Origin: Micromonospora echinospora
GTDB taxonomy: Bacteria > Actinomycetota > Actinomycetes > Mycobacteriales > Micromonosporaceae
DNA: 64,000 bases
Assembly (NCBI RefSeq): GCF_014203425.1
Contig: NZ_JACHJC010000001.1
Location: 5,978,001 to 6,042,000, forward strand
Reading direction: 5' to 3'
The notes under the pieces are model-generated. The model did not search any database, was not told the DNA's origin, and saw nothing but the letters and a program-made list of their open reading frames with translations. Shown piece by piece: positions 58,387-64,000 of this stretch. Every line of letters begins with the position of its first letter. Within the stretch, counting starts at the first letter, position 1. A program made the position numbers and the translations under genes.

Positions 58387-59613
58387 TCAGTCCCGGGGGA
58401 AGTAGCGGTCCATCTCGGCGGTGCGGAACTTCCCCTTCGGGTCGAACTCGCGCAGCAGCGTGGCAAAGTCCTCATGTCGGGGGTACGCGGCGGCGGGATC
58501 GCGCTCGAACAGCTTGCCCCAGTGCGGGCGCGGCGCGAACGGGGCGAGCCGCTCCTCCACCTCGGCCAGCACCGGCGCGACGGCCACCGGGTCGCCGATC
58601 CAGGTGAAGTGCAGCGCCAGCGAGTCGCGCCGGAAGTTCGGGCTCAACCACAGCTCGTCGGCGGCGATCGTCCGCAGCTCGCAGATCTGGAGCACGGCGG
58701 CGATCCGCTCGGCGATCGGGTCGAGCGCGGCGAGCGCCGCCGTCGCGTCGCCGCGGGCGACGTGCCACTCGGACTGCAGTTCGTCGCCGCTGCTCGGGGT
58801 GAAGCCGAGCCGGAAGTGCGGCAGCCGCTCGTGCCACGGCCCCGGCTCGCCGAGCTGCGCGGTGCAGTGCTCCGGTGACATGCCGGGCACCGGGTGCCGG
58901 GGCGAGTCGGCGGCCACCGTGTCCAGCCAGTCGGCGGGCGGCGGGGCCTGATCGGCGTACTGCTTCACCCACACCTGGTCCAAGCGCTCCGAGCGCCACG
59001 AGGTGAAGACGCTGACGCTGTACGCGGCGTCGAGCGCCTCGTCCAGCGCGGCGCGGGGCAGGCCGAGACGGACGTGCTGGCGCACCGCGTACGTGGGCAC
59101 CACGTCGAGCGTGAGCCGGGTGACCACGCCCAGCGCGCCCAGGTTGACCACCAGCCCGGCGAACCGCGGATCGCTGCGGTCGACGGTGATCAGGTCGCCG
59201 TCGGCGGTGACCAGTTCCAGCCCGGCGACGGCGGCGGCGAGGTTGCGGTTCCGCGCGCCGGAACCGTGGGTGGCGGTGGCGACCGAGCCGGCCACCGAGA
59301 TGTGCGGCAGCGACGCGAGGTTCGCCAGCGCGTACCCCTGAGCCTGGATCGCGGTGGCGAGATCGCCGTAGCGGACGCCGGCCGCGACCGTGACGGCGCC
59401 GCGGTCCGGGTCGAGCGCGACGGTGGGCGGCAGGCCGTCCAGCGCGATCTGGGTGCCTGTGGTGTCGCCGAGCCGGTTGAACGAGTGGCCGGTGCCGACG
59501 GCCCGGACCAGGTCGGCCTCCGCGACCAGCCGCCGCAGCTCGTCGGTCGAGGTCGGCCGCGATCGGGTACGCGCCGACCAGCTGACGTTTCCGGCCCAGT
59601 TGGTGTCCGTCAT
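58387..59613 (-). CDS. FAD-binding oxidase, alditol oxidase-like
   Basis: A 408-residue flavoprotein of the VAO family. The FAD domain shows VRAVGTGHSFNRLGDTTGTQ, with the GHSFN histidine in the position that binds FAD covalently in alditol oxidases, and LPHISVAGSVATATHGSGAR. The substrate domain ends in PHWGKLFERDPAAAYPRHED and DPKGKFRTAEMDRYF, the pattern of Streptomyces alditol oxidase and D-arabinono-1,4-lactone oxidase. It probably oxidises a sugar alcohol, giving H2O2. The start is set at ATG 59613 (MTDTNWAGN); two ATGs lie 9 and 12 bases upstream. It converges on the S2P gene with two bases between. Confidence 0.88.
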   Translation of the reverse strand: MTDTNWAGNVSWSARTRSRPTSTDELRRLVAEADLVRAVGTGHSFNRLGDTTGTQIALDGLPPTVALDPDRGAVTVAAGVRYGDLATAIQAQGYALANLASLPHISVAGSVATATHGSGARNRNLAAAVAGLELVTADGDLITVDRSDPRFAGLVVNLGALGVVTRLTLDVVPTYAVRQHVRLGLPRAALDEALDAAYSVSVFTSWRSERLDQVWVKQYADQAPPPADWLDTVAADSPRHPVPGMSPEHCTAQLGEPGPWHERLPHFRLGFTPSSGDELQSEWHVARGDATAALAALDPIAERIAAVLQICELRTIAADELWLSPNFRRDSLALHFTWIGDPVAVAPVLAEVEERLAPFAPRPHWGKLFERDPAAAYPRHEDFATLLREFDPKGKFRTAEMDRYFPRD

Positions 59614-59680
59614 GCGCTGCATCATCCGCCATCATGCGCCGGCAGGGTTGCCCCGGCCACTCGGCGGGAATCCTGGCGAG

Positions 59681-60052
59681 ATGAGCAGCTACCGCGACCC
59701 GAGCCTCCGCGGCGACGTGTACCCGTCGGAGGAGGAGATCGACCCGACCGGCGTGGACCCCGACCTCACCGGCACCACGCCTCCCGCGACCGCCCCGGTT
59801 CCGGGGCCCACGCCGGAGCCCGAGCCCGCCCCGGTGCCCCACCCGGGGCCGCCGCCGCGTCAGGCGTCGGGCCGGTCGATCGTGACCCGGCACCTGGACG
59901 GCTCCGTCGAGGTGGTGACGGACCTGGACGGCGACGGTGTGGCCGACGTCGTGCAGGTCGACCTGGACGGCGACGGCGTGCCCGACGTGACGTACCTGGA
60001 CATCGACCGCGACGGCCGCCTCGACACCGTCCGCCGCGCAACCCCACGCTGA
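59681..60052 (+). CDS. Small acidic protein with Ca-binding-type DxDGDG repeats
   Basis: A 123-residue protein. Residues 1-65 are Pro/Glu-rich and disordered. Residues of about 68-120 contain three consecutive DxDxDG loops: VVTDLDGDGVADVVQVDLDG, GDGVPDVTYLDIDRDGRLDT. Each has alternating acids at positions expected for EF-hand/dockerin-type Ca binding. There is no signal peptide, which is unusual because such repeats usually belong to exported proteins. The start is ATG 59681 with GGCGAG upstream. I do not recognise a family beyond the repeats. Confidence 0.75.
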   Translation: MSSYRDPSLRGDVYPSEEEIDPTGVDPDLTGTTPPATAPVPGPTPEPEPAPVPHPGPPPRQASGRSIVTRHLDGSVEVVTDLDGDGVADVVQVDLDGDGVPDVTYLDIDRDGRLDTVRRATPR

Positions 60053-60401
60053 CGCGCCCGGCGCTCGCGCGACTCGGCGACGATCTTGGAGTTCCGACGC
60101 CCGGATTGTCGCGCGCGCGAGGCTCGGCTCCACGATCTGGGGGGGGCGCCCACACCGTTGATCATGCAGTTACTGCCCCGACAAGAGCCGTAAATCCGGC
60201 ACCGAAAGGGCCGCAACTGCAAGATCGCGGGGCTTGTGGGGGTGGTGCGGGAGCGCCTCCCGTAACGTGAGATTGTCGTTTCGCGAGGTGGGACCGATGG
60301 AGATCTTGGTAAGAAAGGGCCCCTATGGGGGCCGTTTGGTACCAAGATCTCGACGGGAGGCGGGAGGCGGGAGGCGGGACGGGCGGCGCGCCCCGGGCGG
60401 G
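60053..60401. repeat. Intergenic repeat cluster
   Basis: The 349-base gap holds no gene but several repeat pieces: CGATCTTGGAGTT near 60078, an inverted repeat pairing TGATCATGCAGTTAC (from 60160) with a CTGCAAGATC arm (about 60216-60236) that matches the element in ccdA, and the 52-bp palindrome at 60300-60351. It appears to be a hot spot where different repeat families have gathered. Confidence 0.75.
60300..60351. repeat. Second copy of the 52-bp palindromic repeat
   Basis: GAGATCTTGG and CCAAGATCTC ends enclose GGGCCCCTATGGGGGCC. It is the same length as the copy inside the E1 gene (3215-3266) and identical at 43 of 52 positions by my count. Differences partly preserve pairing (for example both outer arms are unchanged). 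GAGGTGGGACCGATGG precedes it, similar to a string near the other copy. Confidence 0.85.
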
Positions 60402-61331
60402 TCAGACGTGGGGCATCACCTCGGCGGCTACCAGCTCCAGGTGGTCCAGGTCGGTCAGGTCGAGCACCTGGAGGTAGGCCCGGGAGCTGCCGGTCTCGGC
60501 GTACCGGCCGAGCGTCTCGACCACTTCGGCGGGTGTGCCGGCGGCGCCGTTGGCGCGCAGCTCGTCCGGGTCGCGGCCGATCACCTCGGCGCGGCGCTTC
60601 ACCTCGGCCTCGTTGCGGCCGCAGCAGAGCACGAGCGCGTTGGACCAGGCCATCGTGGACGGGTCGCGGTCGATCTCGGCGCAGGCGTCGCGCACGCGCT
60701 GGAACTGCGCCACGGTGTCCTCGACCGAGGCGAACGGCAGGTTGAACTCGTCGGCGTAGCGGGCGGCCAGGCGGGGCGTGCGCTTCGGTCCCATGCCGCC
60801 GAGCAGGATCGGCGGGCGGGGGCGCTGCACCGGCTTGGGCAGCGCGGGCGAGTCGCTGACCGGGTAGTACGTGCCGGGGAAGTCGAACGTGGAGCCCGCC
60901 GGGGTGGACCAGAGCCCGGTGATCACCGCGAGCTGTTCCTCCAGCCGGTCGAACCGCTCCCCCAGCGGCGGGAACGGGATGCCGTACGCGGCGTGCTCCT
61001 CGGCGTACCAGGCGGTGCCGATGCCCAGCTCGACCCGGCCGCCGCTCATCTGGTCGACCTGCGCCACGGTGATCGCCAGCGGACCTGGTAGCCGGAACGT
61101 GGCGGCGGTCATCAGCGTGCCGAGCCGGATCCGGGTGGTGTCGCGGGCCAGCCCGGCGAGCGTGGTCCAGGCGTCGGTCGGGCCGGGGTCACCGCTCACC
61201 GAGCCCATCTTCAGGTAGTGGTCGGAGCGGAAGAACGCGGCGAAGCCGGTCTCCTCCGCGCGCCGGGCCACCGCGAGGAGCAGGTCGTAGGTGGCGCCCT
61301 GCTGGGGTTCGGTGAAGATCCGCAGTTCCAT
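60402..61331 (-). CDS. LLM class F420-dependent oxidoreductase
   Basis: A 309-residue luciferase-like TIM-barrel oxidoreductase, probably using F420. It shows MELRIFTEPQQGATYDLLLA, RSDHYLKMGSVSGDPGPTDA, GTLMTAATFRLPGPLAITVA, QMSGGRVELGIGTAWYAEEH and PPILLGGMGPKRTPRLAARY, the standard pattern for the TIGR03560-type group of actinobacteria. The physiological substrate is unknown. It diverges from the ArsR regulator gene. The start ATG is at 61331. Confidence 0.88.
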   Translation of the reverse strand: MELRIFTEPQQGATYDLLLAVARRAEETGFAAFFRSDHYLKMGSVSGDPGPTDAWTTLAGLARDTTRIRLGTLMTAATFRLPGPLAITVAQVDQMSGGRVELGIGTAWYAEEHAAYGIPFPPLGERFDRLEEQLAVITGLWSTPAGSTFDFPGTYYPVSDSPALPKPVQRPRPPILLGGMGPKRTPRLAARYADEFNLPFASVEDTVAQFQRVRDACAEIDRDPSTMAWSNALVLCCGRNEAEVKRRAEVIGRDPDELRANGAAGTPAEVVETLGRYAETGSSRAYLQVLDLTDLDHLELVAAEVMPHV

Positions 61332-61382
61332 GCCCCGAGCATATGGAGCCGGCCGGCGCGAGGCAGCGCGACCTACCATTCC

Positions 61383-61419
61383 TTGCCAGACATATAACCG
61401 ATGAGGCATATTGAAGCTG
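61383..61419 (+). promoter_or_regulatory. Putative promoter of the arsR-SRPBCC operon
   Basis: TTGCCA at 61383-61388 and CATATT at 61407-61412, 18 bases apart, would place the transcription start close to the GTG at 61419. Two CATAT copies (61391-61395 and 61407-61411) could be an operator. The reading suggests a leaderless message, but TATAAC at 61393-61398 is an alternative -10. Confidence 0.35.
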
Positions 61420-61727
61420 TGACAGTCGACGCCTTCGCCGTGCTGGCCGAGCCCTCCCGGCGCCGCATCCTGGACCGGCTGCGCCGGGCGGAGAGCAGCG
61501 TCGGCGAGCTGGTGGACGCGCTGGGCATGAGCCAGCCGGCCGTCTCCAAGCACCTGCGCGTGCTCCGCGACGCCGGCCTGGTCACCTGCCGTACTGCGGC
61601 GCAGCGGCGGATCTACCGGGTCGACATCACGCCGCTACGGGCAGTCGACGACTGGCTCGGGCCGTACCGGTCGATGTGGACCGCGCACCTCGACGCCCTG
61701 GAACGCCACCTCGACAGTCAGGAGTGA
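61419..61727 (+). CDS. ArsR family transcriptional regulator
   Basis: A 102-residue winged-helix repressor: VTVDAFAVLAEPSRRRILDR, SSVGELVDALGMSQPAVSKH and LRVLRDAGLVTCRTAAQRRI, with RSMWTAHLDALERHLD at the end. It lacks cysteine pairs or histidines for metal, and is of the type paired with an SRPBCC (AHSA1) gene. The start GTG 61419 fits the probable transcription start; an ATG six codons upstream is also possible. The next gene starts four bases after its stop. Confidence 0.88.
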   Translation: MTVDAFAVLAEPSRRRILDRLRRAESSVGELVDALGMSQPAVSKHLRVLRDAGLVTCRTAAQRRIYRVDITPLRAVDDWLGPYRSMWTAHLDALERHLDSQE

Positions 61728-61730
61728 CAG

Positions 61731-62252
61731 ATGGACCGCGACACGTTCCGTCCCGGCCCGCTCGCCCGGGTGGAGCTGACACCCGAGAACGAACTGGTGT
61801 TCGTCCGCGAGCTGCGGCACCCGCCGGAGAAGGTGTGGACCGCGCTCACCGACCCGGATCAGCTCGCCGGGTGGGCGCCGTTCCTGACCGACCGCGACCT
61901 GGGCCGTACCGGTGACGCCGTGCTCAGCACCGTCGACGGCGACCAGAGCTACCCGGCGCCGGCCCGGGTGCTGCGCGCGGACCGGCCGCACCTGCTGGAG
62001 TACACCTGGGGCGACGACAGGCTCCGCTGGGAGCTGACGGCGAACGGCGACGGCACCACGCTCACGCTGCGCCACCGGGTCGGCGGTCCCGACCTCGCCG
62101 CGATGACGGCCGCCGGCTGGCACCTCTGCCTCGACGTCGCCGCGCGTCTGCTCGACGGCGACCCGGTCGGCCCGATCCGGGGCGCGGAGGCGAAGGACTT
62201 CGGCTGGGCGGAGCTACGCGACGCGTACGCCGAACGCCTGGACCGCGACTGA
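61731..62252 (+). CDS. SRPBCC/AHSA1 family protein
   Basis: A 173-residue helix-grip protein: ELVFVRELRHPPEKVWTALT, DPDQLAGWAPFLTDRDLG, PHLLEYTWGDDRLRWELTA and GDGTTLTLRHRVGGPDLAAM, followed by a long last helix (AAGWHLCLDVAARLLDG). It matches the AHSA1 pattern of SRPBCC proteins regularly found next to an ArsR repressor in actinobacteria and gram-positives. The pair may respond to a small hydrophobic compound (inference). GACAG precedes ATG 61731. Confidence 0.85.
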   Translation: MDRDTFRPGPLARVELTPENELVFVRELRHPPEKVWTALTDPDQLAGWAPFLTDRDLGRTGDAVLSTVDGDQSYPAPARVLRADRPHLLEYTWGDDRLRWELTANGDGTTLTLRHRVGGPDLAAMTAAGWHLCLDVAARLLDGDPVGPIRGAEAKDFGWAELRDAYAERLDRD

Positions 62253-62261
62253 CGCCTGCCC

Positions 62262-62645
62262 TCACCCGGTCCGGCGGCGCAGCCAGCCGGCGGCCCCGCC
62301 GACAAGCGTCGTCCCGATGGTGGTGCCGATGGCCACCAGCGCCGCCCCGACCGCCCACAGGCCGGTGTCGTCGGTCGAGGCGGCGTGCACCGCCCACGGC
62401 ACGGTGAACGCCACTGTCATCACTGTTGCCACCAGCCAGATGTTCAGCCACCAGCCGGCGACGGCGGCCAGCGCGCCCAGGGTCAGCACCGCGGCGGCGA
62501 CCTGCCAGACCGCGTACGGCCCGCTCATGTCGCCGGTCTGCGGGTCCACGGTCCAGCCGGACTCCCAGCTCAGCCAGGCCACCCAGGCGCCGGCCGTGGC
62601 CAGCGCCAGGAACAGACCGCCGAGCAGCGTACGTCTCGTTGTCAC
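62262..62645 (-). CDS. Membrane protein of unknown function
   Basis: A 127-residue protein with four predicted helices: RRTLLGGLFLALATAGAWVA, VWQVAAAVLTLGALAAVAGW, LNIWLVATVMTVAFTVPWAV and LWAVGAALVAIGTTIGTTLV, with a short basic tail. WLSWESGWTVDPQTGDMSGP between the first and second helix is outside or loop. The start is GTG 62645 (weak ribosome binding site). I recognise no family. It diverges from the DrrA-type gene and converges on the SRPBCC gene. Confidence 0.7.
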   Translation of the reverse strand: MTTRRTLLGGLFLALATAGAWVAWLSWESGWTVDPQTGDMSGPYAVWQVAAAVLTLGALAAVAGWWLNIWLVATVMTVAFTVPWAVHAASTDDTGLWAVGAALVAIGTTIGTTLVGGAAGWLRRRTG

Positions 62646-62772
62646 GCCTTCGATCCTGCCCGGGCCGGCGGGGCGGGCGAATGAGCACGCGTACTCGATT
62701 TCGCCGCCGCGCACACGGCGGTGTGCGCGGCGTGTGCGCCCGGTGCCAGCGGCCCCGGTCATCGTCGGCGTC

Positions 62773-63729
62773 ATGAGTTACGCATTCGAGGCAGAGGGCC
62801 TGGTCAAGCGGTTCGGTACGACGACCGCGCTGGCCGGGATCGACCTCGCCGCACGCCGGGGGACCGTGCTGGGGGTGCTGGGGCCCAACGGTGCCGGCAA
62901 GACCACAGCGGTGCGGATCCTCGCCACACTGTTGCGCCCGGACGAGGGGCGCGCCATTGTCGGCGGCCACGACGTGGTCACCGACGCCGCCCGGGTACGG
63001 CGGCTGATCGGGCTGACCGGCCAGTACGCCTCGGTCGACGAGGACCTGACCGGTACCCAGAACCTGGTGCTGATCGGCCGGCTGCTCGACCTGAGCCGTC
63101 GGGAGGCCCGGGCGCGGGCGGCGGAGCTGCTCGCCTGGTTCGGCCTGACCGACGCGGCCGGACGCCCGACCAAGACGTACTCCGGGGGTATGCGCCGTCG
63201 CCTGGACCTGGCCGCGAGCCTGGTCGGCCGGCCGGAGGTGATCTACCTGGACGAGCCGACGACCGGCCTGGACCCGGCCAAGCGGGAGGAGATGTGGGGC
63301 GTGGTCCGCTCACTTGTCGACGACGGGTCGACGGTGCTGCTGACCACGCAGTACCTGGACGAGGCCGACGCGCTCGCCGACGAGATCTCGGTGATCGACC
63401 ACGGCCGGGTGATCGCGCACGGTACGCCCGGCGAGCTGAAGCGGATCGCCGGCAGCCAGACGATCGTGGTCCGGCCGACCGATCCGGGCCGGATCGGCGC
63501 TGTCGCCGAGATCCTGCGCGCCGCCACCGGGGCCGATCCCGAGCTGCCCCGGCCGGGCGTGCTCACCGTGCCGGTGGACGACGACGCCACGTTCACCGCA
63601 GTGGTCCGCCGGCTCGACGAGGCCGGCATCGGGGTGGTCGAGCTGGCGTTGCGGCTGCCCAGCCTCGACGAGGTGTTCTTCACGTTGACCGGCCACGGCG
63701 CCGAGGAGCCCACGGAGGTGGCGGCATGA
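62773..63729 (+). CDS. DrrA-type ABC transporter ATP-binding protein
   Basis: A 318-residue ATPase: Walker A GPNGAGKTTAVRIL, Q-loop LTGQYASVDEDLTG, signature YSGGMRRRLDLAASL, Walker B VIYLDEPTTGLDPAKRE and H-loop LTTQYLDEADALADEISVID. The C-terminal extension from residue 230 (IVVRPTDPGRIGAVAEILRA to VFFTLTGHGAEE) is typical of daunorubicin resistance DrrA proteins. It likely powers export of a natural product or lipid. The start is ATG 62773; its stop overlaps the permease start (ATGA). Confidence 0.92.
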   Translation: MSYAFEAEGLVKRFGTTTALAGIDLAARRGTVLGVLGPNGAGKTTAVRILATLLRPDEGRAIVGGHDVVTDAARVRRLIGLTGQYASVDEDLTGTQNLVLIGRLLDLSRREARARAAELLAWFGLTDAAGRPTKTYSGGMRRRLDLAASLVGRPEVIYLDEPTTGLDPAKREEMWGVVRSLVDDGSTVLLTTQYLDEADALADEISVIDHGRVIAHGTPGELKRIAGSQTIVVRPTDPGRIGAVAEILRAATGADPELPRPGVLTVPVDDDATFTAVVRRLDEAGIGVVELALRLPSLDEVFFTLTGHGAEEPTEVAA

Positions 63730-64000
63730 CCACGACGACCCGTACGGCGGCGACGCCGTCCCGGACCGGCGCCACCCACACCGCGGCCCGTCCGTTCGGG
63801 CTGGTCCGGCACAGTCTCGCGCTGGCCGGCCGCAGCCTGGTCAAGACGATCCGGACCCCGGAGCAACTGCTCGACGTCACGCTCCAGCCGATCGTCTTCG
63901 TGCTGATCTTCGTCTACCTGCTCGGCGGCGCGGTCGCCGGCTCGCAGCACGAGTACCTGCAGTTCCTGCTGCCCGCGATCATGGTGCAGACCGTGCTGTT
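63726..64000 (+). CDS. DrrB-type ABC-2 permease, cut by the window edge
   Basis: The first 91 residues of a membrane permease: a charged N terminus (MTTTTRTAATPSRTGATHTA), then LVRHSLALAGRSLVKTIRTP and a first hydrophobic helix LQPIVFVLIFVYLLGGAVAG, then HEYLQFLLPAIMVQTVL. The pattern is that of DrrB. It is translationally coupled to the DrrA-type ATPase. The rest of the gene lies outside the window. Confidence 0.88.
   Translation, partial: MTTTTRTAATPSRTGATHTAARPFGLVRHSLALAGRSLVKTIRTPEQLLDVTLQPIVFVLIFVYLLGGAVAGSQHEYLQFLLPAIMVQTVL

Overview
The window is chromosomal DNA from a high-GC actinomycete, most probably Micromonospora or a close relative in the Micromonosporaceae. This rests on the near-exclusive G/C at third codon positions, frequent GTG/TTG starts, an actinobacterial-type gene set (Scr1/DUF397 pairs, DUF3052, DUF3145, HelR, F420-type LLM oxidoreductase, LAL regulator), and several families of small intergenic palindromes, including one built on GGGCCCCTT-TTAAC. 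The genus assignment is an inference. No rRNA, CRISPR array, intact insertion sequence or prophage was seen. The left edge cuts a tRNA-Val and the right edge cuts an ABC permease.

Region 1 (1-19990) is a core-metabolism block. It runs tRNA-Val, ahpE, DUF3052, a fused alpha/beta E1-type dehydrogenase, MarR, YjbQ, aceE, then SRPBCC, a GH1 glucosidase with an MFS sugar transporter, gltX, a CopC protein, a PucR-type activator (FasR-like) and fabD-fabH-acpP-fabF. Peroxiredoxin/DUF3052/aceE/PucR/fab genes are also neighbours in mycobacteria, so this is an old actinobacterial arrangement linking acetyl-CoA supply to fatty-acid initiation and elongation, here with insertions.

Region 2 (19990-30450) holds cell-envelope and housekeeping genes: a NagZ-like GH3 lipoprotein, DUF3145, a short well-initiated conserved protein, beta-carbonic anhydrase, a hydrolase, the HelR-type RNA polymerase-recycling ATPase, a CDF metal exporter, a c-di-AMP (ydaO-type) riboswitch controlling a secreted coiled-coil protein, an SRPBCC protein and a STAS anti-sigma antagonist.

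Region 3 (30450-40500) looks like a stress/redox cluster: a small membrane protein, a triple-BON protein, a 1-Cys peroxiredoxin coupled to a DsbA-like protein, a large LAL/MalT-type LuxR regulator, a zinc-ADH relative lacking a zinc ligand, an enoyl-reductase-like saccharopine dehydrogenase homologue, and a MerR regulator fused to a DNA sliding-clamp-like domain.

Region 4 (40500-53720) carries serS, then a four-gene operon (heme-binding membrane protein, NuoF-ferredoxin fusion, TlpA, CcdA) that looks like an uncharacterised NADH-driven electron route to extracytoplasmic thiols. It also holds a secreted alpha-amylase, an L,D-transpeptidase and a DesKR-type two-component system with its ABC exporter.

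Region 5 (53720-64000) is more accessory: VapBC with its palindromic operator, a small DivIVA/zinc-knuckle operon diverging from an Scr1-type regulator plus DUF397 with a decayed second copy, a site-2 protease, an alditol-oxidase-like flavoprotein, a small Ca-binding-repeat protein, an LLM oxidoreductase, ArsR-SRPBCC and a DrrAB-type ABC exporter.

The most interesting items are the MerR-clamp fusion, the NuoF/heme/TlpA/CcdA operon, a 52-bp palindromic repeat sitting in frame inside the E1 gene with a sister copy 57 kb away, and a FabD with an added lipoyl-like domain lacking the modifiable lysine.
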